From: Pilasporangium apinafurcum
Lineage: Eukaryota; Oomycota; Peronosporomycetes; Pythiales; Pythiaceae
Length of the DNA: 39,123 bases
Assembly: GCA_001600495.1 (NCBI GenBank)
Contig: BCKE01000104.1
Location: 1 to 39,123, forward strand
Direction of reading: 5' to 3'
Below, piece by piece: positions 1-9,612 of this stretch. The translations under genes and the position numbers were made by a program. The notes below the pieces were generated by a model. The model saw nothing but the letters and a program-made list of their open reading frames with translations, was not told the DNA's origin and did not search any database. The first letter of the stretch is position 1; the number at the start of each line of letters is the position of its first letter.

Positions 1-67
1 TTCAAATCTCACAAGTTCATAATTTTGCATATCAAGCTACATATCTGATATTGTTATGATTATTTCA

Positions 68-131
68 TTTACGAAAGCGTAATTACTATATTTACGAAAA
101 CGTAATTACTAATTTACGAAAGCGTAATTAC
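68..131. repeat. Three tandem short palindromic units
   Basis: Three near-identical 19-bp units start at 68, 91 and 113, a period of 22-23 bp. Each holds the inverted pair TTACG / CGTAA around a four-base spacer (AAAG, AAAA, AAAG), followed by ATTAC. They lie just upstream of the transposase-like frame. They could be subterminal transposon repeats, protein-binding sites or a small satellite; the sequence does not decide. Confidence 0.7.
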
Positions 132-151
132 GAGGTAATCATTGCATATTT

Positions 152-688
152 ATGTGTAAGGAAGAATGGTTGGTTCTTAGGCCAATAAGAAATGAATGGT
201 TAGAAAGAAAGAGAGTAGTGCAAGCTAAAACAATAATCTCACTTTTTAATTTACCTTCAAACACTCAAGTTCCTTACACTCATGAACTTGTCAAGATCTC
301 ACCAGCTGAATTCCTGCGTAAATGNCGAAAACAAGTCGCACGTCTAGAGCATCGTTACTCTGTCGAGCAACTTGATACAATCGCCGATCAGCATAAGGCN
401 TTAATCCGCGCTTACCGCAACGAGTCTGTCTTACGTGGTGGTATCGACAGCTTCAATGGAACGACCTCGTTTGACACTGCTTGGACCATACTGGGTTCCA
501 GATTTCCTGATCTCGTTGATTTCTGTGGAGGCATTGCGACCGTCTTCCCTGGTACGTCTACCGTCGAGTCAGACTTTTCGATCCTCCGGTGGGAAAAGAA
601 TGAATTTCGGAAGGCCTTGTCTGACTTCGGACTCGAGGGCGTCTTGCATTCAAAGCAGTACCTGCTTCTTGAGTCATTGGTAGCATAG
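152..688 (+). mobile_element. hAT-like transposase C-terminal remnant
   Basis: This open frame of 178 residues ends in a segment typical of the hAT C-terminal dimerisation region: a TSTVESDFSILRW block, then an arginine/leucine-rich helix with FRKALSDFGLEG and LHSKQ. Similar tails occur in repeat-derived proteins of Phytophthora and relatives. I see no DDE catalytic core or BED zinc finger, so it is a 5'-truncated copy or the last exon of an element running off the window. Two single-base ambiguities (325 and 400) fall inside the frame, which suits collapsed repeat copies in an assembly. A domesticated gene is possible, but neither its start nor any promoter is visible. Confidence 0.55.
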
Positions 689-1094
689 ACTGACATATAA
701 TGAATAAACAACAATTTATCATATACGCCTATAATAAATTTCACGAGGCGCCTAGAACAAGCTATTCTAGGTATTATAGTCGACCACCCAAAGAAAACAG
801 GCCTGGCTATAATCCATAATAATTTTATTTGAAACGGCGCAATAGTGTTTGCAAAAAGTTAGAAAACAGGGTGCCTTTATCTTTATTGTCGGGACTGTAT
901 AGCACAAGAACAGAAAAACCCAAAGACCCGAATTTTGGGGCTACTGACTTGACCAAAAGCAAGTTTCACTCAGCAAGATGATTGGCGAAACCATACAATT
1001 TATGACTGATATTTTAGCCAATCATATTTACTCACGTCGAAATGGGTTTAGATTTCTGACGTGACCATTTGGTGATATCTTTTGACGATTTCCT
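689..1094. other. AT-rich spacer with a 7-bp hairpin
   Basis: There is no coding frame of substance between the transposase remnant and the HADHA promoter. The only structure I see is a perfect inverted repeat, CCTAGAA at 751-757 and TTCTAGG at 765-771, separated by seven bases. It could be a transposon end or a transcript 3' hairpin. The rest is unremarkable AT-rich DNA. Confidence 0.4.
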
Positions 1095-1110
1095 TCATTT
1101 TCAGATTTCG
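1095..1110 (+). promoter_or_regulatory. Oomycete-type initiator upstream of HADHA
   Basis: TCATTTTCAGATTT lies about 50 bp before the chosen ATG at 1148. It resembles the oomycete initiator plus flanking element (TCATTY followed by CA-ATTT). The match is partial and by eye; no TATA box is visible. Confidence 0.4.
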
Positions 1111-1147
1111 ACGAGAGCCAACACGTGAAGTGGAAGAGAAACACGAG

Positions 1148-3515
1148 ATGGCACTCCAGACTGTGTTGCGCAATGCCTCTGGCCCAGCCCGTCTCGGTAA
1201 TGATGGTGTTGCTTCTTCTATTTCTGCTGGCATTGAGCTGATCTCGTCTAAATGCACATTTGGTTAGGCATGAGCAGAGCAATGTCTACGTCCTTTAGTG
1301 GCGACTATCTTTCGATTGAGACTCGCGAAAACGGTGTCGCCATTGTTCGCTTGGACGACAAGACCTCGCGTGTCAACACCATCTCCTCCAAGATGACGGA
1401 TGAGTTTGTGTCGATGCTGGATGCGATCGAAAAGGACTCTGACATCAAATCCGTGGTGGTGATCTCGGCGAAGGTATGCTTAGTGTCAGGTAGGATGAAA
1501 TAAAACTGTTTGTGGCTGACGGCGCTTTGCTTCATTTGTAGCCTGGATGCTTCATCGCTGGTGCAGATATTGCACAACTCCAAGCATGCCCTACGGAAGC
1601 GGAAATGAAGGCTTTGTCTCAAAATGGACAGAACTTCATGAATCGCCTTGCAAATTCGAAGAAGCCATTCGTTGCAGCTATCGATGGTTCTTGCATGGGT
1701 GGCGGATTGGAAGTTGCTCTGGCGTGCCACTACCGTATTGCTTCGCAAAGCAAGAAGACAAAGCTTGCTTTGCCTGAAGTGATGTTGGGTTTGCTTCCTG
1801 GTGCAGGAGGAACCCAACGGTTGCCAAAGCTTGTGGGTTTGCAAGCAAGCTTGGATATGATGCTTACCGGCAAGAACATTAACCCAGACAAGGCGAAGAA
1901 GATGGGTCTGGTGGATCAGGTCGCTGACCCATTCGCTTTAGAAAGCGCTGCTATTGCTGCTGCTCAACAGCTTGCGTCAGGTAGCTTGAAGCCCAAGAAG
2001 AAGAGCAAGAACATTGTCAACAAAATCCTTGAAGACACACCTCTCCGCTCGATTGTGTTTAAGAAGGCGGGTGAAATGGTCGAAAAGAAGACTGGTGGCC
2101 ACTACCCTGCTCCAAAACTCATCTTGGAGGCGGCGCAGGCTGGTGTTGAAGGTGGAATAACCAAGGGTCTTGAAGTGGAAGCGTCAAACTTTGCGAAGCT
2201 CGGTATGACGAGTGAAGCGAAGGCATTAATGAGTATCTTCTTTGGTCAGACGTCGTTGAAGAAGAATCGTTATGGCAAGCCTGAGAAACCTGTGCAAACC
2301 ATGGCTGTCATCGGTGCTGGTCTCATGGGTGCAGGTATTGCGCAAGTGTCTGCGTCCAAAAACATTCGTGTGCTACTGAAGGATCGTGATGCCGCCGCTG
2401 CTGCTAAAGGGGAAGACTACGTGCGCAACAATCTTGAACAAAAGGTAAAACGTCGTAGCCTGACTACCTTCGAACGTGATGTTATCATGTCGAATGTGGT
2501 GCCTCTGTCGGATGAAGATGACGTATGGAAGACTCATATAAAGAATGCGGATCTGGCGATTGAAGCTGTCTTCGAAGATATGGCGCTAAAGCATCGTGTT
2601 ATCAAGGACTTGGAGCAGTATGTGTCTGACGATTGCATTATTGCTACCAATACGTCTGCGCTTTCAGTGGCCGAAATTGCAACTGCAAGCAAGAGACCAG
2701 AAAATGTGATTGGTATGCATTACTTCTCGCCTGTGCCGAACATGCCTTTGTTGGAAATCATTCGCCATGAAGGTACGTCCGACAGCGTCGCGGCCCGTGC
2801 GGTCGATGTCGGTCTCCGTCAAGGCAAGACCTGCATCGTCGTCAAGGATGTTCCAGGCTTCTACGTGAACCGATGCCTGGGTCCTTACATTGCTGAAACG
2901 TTGTCGTTAGTGGAATCGGGTGTAAAGCCTGACCACATGGATAAGCTCATGACCAAGTGGGGGCTTCCAGTGGGTCCCATTACATTGGCCGACGAAGTGG
3001 GTCTGGACGTCGCGGCTCATGTGAACCATACGTTGTCGGGAGCCCTCGGTACGCGCATGTTGGGTGGAGATGCTAAAATCTTTGAAGAAATGATCAGCAA
3101 GGGGTTCCTTGGTAAGAAGAGTGGCAAGGGCTTCTATGTGCAACCTAAGTCTAAGAAGGAAAAGAAATCGATTAACCAAGAAGCGCTGGATATCGTGAAA
3201 AAGTTCCAGAAGACAGACCTGAAACTCTCGGACGAAGATGCTATTAACCGGTTGGTTTCTCGTTTCGTTAACGAAGCAGTGCTCTGCGTGCAGGATGAAA
3301 TTATTGCGTCTCCTACAGAGGGCGACATTGGTGCAGTGTTCGGCATTGGATTCCCGCCATTCATCGGTGGTCCATTCCGATATGTTGACCGTGTGGGTAG
3401 CACCAAGTTTAATGACATGATGCTCCGTTTTGCCGACAAATACGGTGAGCAATTTACTCCGGCCCCACTTTTGCAGGATATGGCCAAGAGCAACAAGAAG
3501 TTCCACAACAACTAA
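1148..3515 (+). CDS. HADHA: Mitochondrial trifunctional protein subunit alpha
   Basis: Three exons (1148-1196, 1268-1473, 1542-3515) encode about 742 residues, close to the usual length. The protein joins an enoyl-CoA hydratase domain to a 3-hydroxyacyl-CoA dehydrogenase domain for long-chain beta-oxidation. The hydratase shows GGGLEVA and LPEVMLG, placing the two catalytic glutamates near residues 141 and 164. The dehydrogenase has a GAGLMGAG nucleotide-binding loop near 343 and HYFSPVP with the catalytic histidine near 478. The start was chosen because a 71-bp GT..AG intron joins a short first exon in frame and gives an arginine-rich, acid-free leader typical of mitochondrial import. Starting at the internal methionine at 1270 would remove most of that leader. 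The second intron is 68 bp. The gene converges on CFAP36. Confidence 0.93.
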
Positions 3516-3708
3516 GTTTATATAATGTGAAGACGCTGTGGAGCTGTGATTAGTAGATGTGTTTTAAGTGACACACAATGTATGGATCTTCTCGTACTGT
3601 TTCCCTTCCTCATCTTCTCTCCAGATGATTGTTCTTGATAAATCATACGCGGACTCCCACATTCTAATGCACCAACGCCACTGAATCAGTGGTTGTTTTG
3701 CATCGAGG

Positions 3709-5168
3709 TTAAAACAAAAAATTAGGCAAACGCACCAGTTTGGCATGGACTTTTCGCTCTCGTTCCTGGCTCTTGCGACGCAACTCTTCCACTCGTTGCA
3801 TTTTTTCATCCAGTTCGGCCAGCTGCAATAACAGCATTAACGTCACAAATGTTGTAATGCACGTATCGACGCAAATATATATCCTTCAGACCTGGTGAAC
3901 ACTAAAGCCAGATGCACTAGGTTCGTCCACAGTAGATGTCTCCAGCAAATCCTGCTTCATCCGACGCGCAAGCGCTATCCGTAGTGCATCACGTCGCTCT
4001 TCCACTTCTGACTTCTTAAGCTCTTCCGGCACAGTATTTTGAATCTTTTCGGCCAGCTCAGCAGGCTGGATGTACGTTTATATCGTAGATTCAGCCAAGT
4101 ATCGTAAAAAAGAAACATCTCCGCTTCCACTTACCGGCTCAGGCGCATTTCTTTTTTGCTCCTGTTGGTATTCCTTCAGTTTCTGTTCTCGCTCTTTCTT
4201 CTTTTTCTCAATGATGCGATCGCGCTGCGTTCTCAGATATGATTCACGGCGTTTAAGCTCATCTTCCGAGATTTCTGCCTGTAAATTCATATTAAACACG
4301 TTAAGTTATAATTCAGCCTGTGATATGAGCGGGCATGTACCGACTTACGTTTGTCTGCCATTCCTTCTGCTTGCTTCGGTTTTCGTGGAGCGTCTCCTTA
4401 TTCTTCTTGAAAATCTCCTCTGCCTTTTTCTTGCTTTCGTGCACCTTTCTTTGAACTTCATCGGGCGACATATGATTTTTTCCCTCGGGTGAATCCGAAA
4501 ATTTATCTTCGGCGATTTTTGATGCCACGGTTGCGAGTCGGAGCTGCTCCTCCTGGACGACCATCGACATGGCGATAGCCGACTCCAGCTCCGCCTGCTC
4601 CATCTCTTCCTGCTTGTACAGGATACTCAGTTCCATGAAGTGCGTCTCTATGTCGTGATCTAAGTCCTCAACACTCGCTGTGTCCATCGTTTCTTCGCGC
4701 AAAGCTTTAATGGCTTCAAGCTCCAGTTCAAGGCTGCGTTTAATCATGAGCTTTTTGAATGTCAAGAAATCATCCATCGCCAAAATTTGGTTCACGACCT
4801 CCATACTGATCTCCGTGGAATTGCGGCTGCGCTCACAGACTTCAGCAAAATCAGTCACTGTCATTCCAATTTCAGCCAGATTGACGCCCAATACCTCCTC
4901 CACTACAAGACAAGCCAAAACGGTCATTGTGAGAATATATATCGTTATTTTTTGTTCCATGGAGTGCTGATGGAGTCTTACCAACGCCTCGAAACTGTTC
5001 ATGAAGCTCTGTATATATGAACTTGTTCTCGTCACCCGTGTCGAAGCTGGCACAGTTTTCGTCGATGAAACACATGATTGGCACTTCCCACGCCGGCGAA
5101 CGAAAGATGTTCATAACGTAATCAAACACCCAGTCATTTTCATCTTCTGTGAACTCGAAGCTGCTCAT
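3709..5168 (-). CDS. CFAP36: CFAP36-like flagellar protein with BART domain
   Basis: Five exons (5168-4982, 4902-4349, 4278-4135, 4065-3892, 3822-3709) encode about 390 residues. The N-terminal half matches the BART-like domain of CFAP36 (CCDC104): WVFDYVMNIFRSPAWEVPI, then FIDENC and YTELHEQF, then a helical stretch with DDFLTFKKLMI. The rest is charged coiled coil, including the family-typical ELKRRESYLRTQRDRI block. CFAP36 proteins bind ARL3-type small GTPases and associate with cilia, which fits a zoosporic organism. The start at MSSFEF was preferred over an in-frame methionine 38 residues upstream because the conserved domain begins directly after it. It is divergent from the SR gene, with 275 bp between starts. 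Confidence 0.85.
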
Positions 5169-5443
5169 GATGCTCCGTTGCGGACGTTTCCTCTCAACAC
5201 AATACCACTTTAGGCAATGAACGATGAAGAACGTGCGATCTCTTCTTTCAATGTGTGAAACCAACAGTACCAACAACAACACCTGCGTCGTTTCAAGATC
5301 ACATTCTGCTTTCAGGTAGCCATGTTCAGCACTACAGTAATTTCCATATTAATATACTTTGAGTACAGAATCAAATCTGAAAGGGTTTTGCGGTCATGAG
5401 AGGGATGTGGTCTGTTGGATGAAGAAGATTGTCCTGAACAACC

Positions 5444-6899
5444 ATGTCGAAATTGTACGTCGGCAATCTCCATTACGACACGGAGCCGCGTGAGCTGGAA
5501 GGCGAATTCGCTAAGGTCTGAAACTTTCTTTAGACAGTGCTATTCATGGCGGTGTTATGTGGGCTGCCTTTCTAACTCAGTTTGTGGTATATCGATGTGG
5601 CTTCTCGCCTGTCCGTCTTTGTACTGCAGTTCGGCAAGATTGAGCAATGTTCCGTTAAGAAAGGTTTTGCGTTCATTCACTTTGAAGAAACGCGCGATGC
5701 AGCGGTAAATACGCGTTGAATCTCTTGAAATATCACATCACAGTGCAAAGAGTACCCGGATGTTCATGAATAAATTGGTTGTGATTATAGGTCGCTTTGA
5801 AAGAAATGGACGCTTTCGAGTGGAAAGGCAGACGCCTTCGTGTTGCCTTTGCCACATCCATAGGCGATGGCAGCGACCGTCGTCGTGATCGCGGTGTTGA
5901 TTCATCGCAGCGCGAGAATGTACAGATCTCGCCAAACCTTTTCGTCGCGAATATTCCTCCCCACGTCAAAATGAGTGAATTGGAAGCGTTCTTTGAGAAA
6001 TTTGGCAAAGGTATTTTTGTGTCAGAGGCTTCTATTCCAATGAACTAAATTGTGCTGATCCATCGGTATGGAATATTCCTGTTGCAGTGGCAAACGTGAA
6101 AGTGCTTCCTCAGGCTCGTGGAAATGCTGCCATGTCTGCGTTTGTGGACTTTGCCGATCCGTCGGCGGCGCAACGAGCGCATAACTCTGAGCTCATTTTG
6201 GACGGACATCATTTACGAAGCGATTACAACATTCGCAGGTAGAATAGACAGCTGCGCGCTTTATATGGGGGCTAAATCGATAGCTGATATATTTAATATG
6301 CAACGGCAGGAGGGCACGTGAACGGGATGATTTTGAGAGAGGAGATCGACGAAAAGATCGCGATTATGAGAACGACAGCGGTCGTGCTTCATCTCGTCAT
6401 GGCTCCTTCGATGACCGTCGGTCCTTTGGCAGCAATCGTTCTCGCGGTCAGGACGATGACGAGCGTTACCAAAGCAGTTCTCGACCACGCAGTCGCTCAC
6501 GCGATCGCAGCTCAGAGAGGCGACGTGAAGAAAATGACCGATACCATCGACGGAATGAACAATATGATCATCGAGAGCGAAGCCCACCGCACGGTAAAGG
6601 TAACAGAAACCGGCATTACGGGGGAAATGGCTATCGCAGTGACATAATTAGCTCACCGAGAGGCGATGCATATGGAGAACCACCCCGGAGCAGGCGAGAC
6701 TACCAAGGTCCTGTAGAAGCATCTCCACGTCGGGGAAGGAAGGAACGAAGTTTGTACGTGGCTGTTCGTCCTATTGCTTTTTTGCTTACTTATTCATGGG
6801 GATGCATATCGACATTGAAGAAATCACTTTTATCTCCATCTCTCATGTTCCAGGTCTCCTCCTGCTGCTCGCAGATACAGAAGTCGCTCAAGAGACTAG
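5444..6899 (+). CDS. SR-family splicing factor, two RRMs and RS tail
   Basis: Six exons (5444-5515, 5630-5704, 5791-6010, 6088-6238, 6310-6753, 6854-6899) give 335 residues. RRM1 (about 3-68) has RNP2 LYVGNL and RNP1 KGFAFIHF. RRM2 (about 98-172) starts NLFVANI and carries the degenerate RNP1 SAFVDF. From about 173 to the end the protein is an arginine/serine/aspartate-rich tail, and the last small exon closes it with YRSRSRD and a stop. That in-phase RS ending supports the final 100-bp intron. Two RRMs followed by an RS tail is the SRSF1/SRSF4-6 arrangement, so it should act in spliceosome recruitment and splice-site choice in the nucleus. I cannot assign the exact orthologue. RMI2 follows 139 bp downstream on the same strand. 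Confidence 0.88.
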
Positions 6900-7038
6900 A
6901 GAGTCGTTTGAACCAGATGACTAGGGAAGAGCAATGCTCAGGTGTTGTCAAATAATGGACCCTTAATTAATTCCTCTCAGTACTCTTTTTTGGATTTTGT
7001 CTGCAACAGTAGTTGTCATCTATTATTCATGTGAGCAA

Positions 7039-7619
7039 ATGGCGCCAAAGCCTAATGCAACAGTCAAAGTGTTCATCTCTCAGGTGCAGAGTGCGCTTCG
7101 GTCGTCCACGCGACCTACACCAATCATCCAGGGCATCGACTGTTCTCGTCTCTGGGTTCAGGTGGGTGAGTACATGTTCTATCGCACGTATCCATCCGAA
7201 CAGGAGTGGGTTTAATACAATCGAATTGGTTTCATTAGGGGATCGTTGTTGAGACCTACGGAATGGAATGTCTGGTAGATGATGGAACTGGTGTGATACT
7301 GGTGGATATGAAGGTGTTTCTAAAAAACATGCCACAGGGCGTCGGTGGGAAAGGGCCAGGCGTTGGTACGATTGCTCTTATTCACGTTGCTTGTATCCGT
7401 CATCTGTTAGCTGATTGTATCTCATTTGTATTTGTTGCATTTACAGGAGAATTCATCATGATCATCGGCCCGCTTCATAAGAAACAATATGGTCAAGAGG
7501 AATCACAACCACTACGACTGCTGGCCCATCAGATTGTTACTCTGGATACGAAGACGCAACGCGAAGCAGTTTGGTTCTTAGAAGTCATAGAATATTGGAC
7601 TGCTGTGGTCACGCAATAG
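7039..7619 (+). CDS. RMI2: RMI2-like OB-fold subunit of a BLM/TOP3 complex
   Basis: Three exons (7039-7161, 7239-7365, 7447-7619) encode 140 residues, near the usual length for RecQ-mediated genome instability protein 2. The order of elements matches RMI2: LWVQGIVV as the first OB-fold strand, LVDDGTG with a turn, an EFIMIIG strand, and a C-terminal WFLEVIEYW helix. RMI2 pairs with RMI1 in the RecQ-helicase/topoisomerase III complex that dissolves double Holliday junctions. The call rests on pattern recognition over a short, divergent family; a generic OB-fold protein is the alternative. Its 3' end converges on the disulfide isomerase gene, 155 bp away. Confidence 0.72.
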
Positions 7620-7774
7620 CTGTTTACTATGAAAGCGAGGGAAGAAGACACTGAAGCAAATCGGCGCAAGTTGCTGTTTCATTTGATTTCCATGATGAGA
7701 ACAAACGTGTATCTACAGCATCCGGCCTCCACATGTGTTCTGTGTATCCAGCAGAGCGATTTTCTTTAGCCACT

Positions 7775-9443
7775 CTACTCTTCCTTGCTCTTTGCCTTTG
7801 CTGGACGTCCGTGCTGGGCTTCTTGGTACGCCGCAACATCGTTGTCACCGAGACAATAATCTAGCAGAGCCACCAGGATCGCGACAAAGATCGCGATCAG
7901 TAGAATACCCGCCAAGATCGCCATTACAGTGTGCTCGGTAGCCCATTCCTGTATCGCCAAATGTGAAAGCAAGTTAGCCTCATAGTCCATAACAAATAAA
8001 TGCCAGAAATGCTTTGTTGCCTGCACTTACAATCGCGCCGTCCACAATGTTGGAAAGGAAGGATTCATCAGGAATTGGGCCGATGGAGTCAGCCTTTTCC
8101 CATTCACCGTTCACAAAATCAATAAACCTGGATAGTTGTGGACATGAGAGGAACAGTGGCATTGAATATTACCAAGTACTCATATATCCAGGTACAGTAC
8201 ATAAAATAATTTACGTACGCGTTGAGTGATCGACCGCCTTTATATTTGTATACAGTGCCGTCATTGATGTAGAGGAGCGTAGGGTATCCGCCGACGTTAA
8301 AACGAGAGCAAACACGACGATGAACCGTGCAATCAACCTGTAAACCATTTATCGAAGCAACTAAGGTTCACAACAAAATGCCTCATACTAGTAGTCAATT
8401 GATCAATCTTACCTTGGCCACCCGCGTGTTGCTTCCGCTCTCCTTGAGTGAAATGCTCAGCTTGTTCCATGTTGGAGCCTAAGATCACAAGAATTCAGTC
8501 AGCATCAGGATATAGTCTACCATGACAGCAAATATCATGCAGCACTTTCGTACCAGACGCTTGCAGTGACCACACCATGGGGCATAGAATTTGATGATCC
8601 ATGGATCTTTGCTATCCTTGACCAAATCTTCAAATGTAGCAGATGTGATATGAACGACAGCGCTATTCCTCTCCACCTTTGCCCGTTCTTCCTCTTCAAT
8701 GGCCTTTTGGGATACTATCAATGAATCAAAATAAACACAAAAAGATTATTCATTCGTCCCGCGACACATCACTCACAATCCGTGGATCAACGTACAGAAT
8801 TCACCCTTGGTCAACACTTGCTCTGATGGCGATTTCTGCATCAACATACACGTTAGAAGAGCAGTTACAGCGAAATGGGACTATCGAAATGCTGATTTCT
8901 CACCTTGTACCCTGTCGTGGCAAACTGGACCATATCTACAAGCTCGCGCTTGCCCGAGTAGTCATAGAATCGGCCTGACGTAACCACCTTCAAAGTTGGA
9001 TACGATTGCACGCCCATACGCTCGCAGATACCTCGTTCGGTTGTGCAGTCTACTTTGGCAACACGAACTTCCGCCCCCTAATAAATTCCATCAAAACCCA
9101 CGCTCATCAACCCACACCGACATAAGACGCTACTTCATCAAAATATGCATACTGAAATTTGCGGATCATTCGGGATTTGCTCAAAAATCGGTGCGAGTTT
9201 CTTGCAATGACCACACCACGGTGCGTAAAATTCGACGAACCAGACGTTCTCTTTGGTTGCCTTGTCGAACGTCGCTTCTGTGAGCGAAACTACTGAGGCC
9301 TGAGCAATTTGTGCCTGCACACGAGAATAGAGAGAACTCAGTTCGGATAGTAGTCGAGAAAGAGAGAGAGAGAGAGAAGAGGATAGTGTACGTACTACGA
9401 AGGCGAGGGTCAGTCCCACGTAGAGCGCAGCGCAAAATCCCAT
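7775..9443 (-). CDS. ER membrane protein disulfide isomerase, two CGHC domains
   Basis: Nine exons (9443-9396, 9314-9153, 9077-8904, 8835-8796, 8714-8554, 8478-8413, 8337-8219, 8127-8031, 7948-7775) encode 346 residues. A hydrophobic signal peptide covers about residues 1-20. Two thioredoxin domains follow, each with APWCGHCK, the active cysteines lying near 50-53 and 189-192. Each also has the RVAKVDCT and YPTL motifs. One transmembrane helix spans about 297-318, leaving a short cytosolic tail ending KSKEE, which fits a KxKxx ER-retrieval signal. It should form or shuffle disulfides in secretory proteins while anchored in the ER membrane, as TMX-type PDIs do. Exons 4 and 6 are only 40 and 66 bp. 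Confidence 0.9.
9356..9381. repeat. GA microsatellite in first intron of the PDI gene
   Basis: A purine run containing about eight perfect AG units lies inside the first PDI intron (9395-9315). On the sense (minus) strand it is a CT tract upstream of the CAG acceptor at 9317-9315. It may act as a polypyrimidine tract and is likely length-variable. Confidence 0.8.
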
Positions 9444-9612
9444 GTTGTGCTGCTGTCGTTGTCTTCTTGAATGTCGTAAATACCGGCACGCGCGGCTGTT
9501 TGCTCCCCCAGTCTCACACCAGATCAAATGCCCACCCTTTGCAGTGTAACAGTATGCAACTTTCCGTTATGTATGTACACATAAATATCCGTTAAGTTAG
9601 AATAACATCGTG

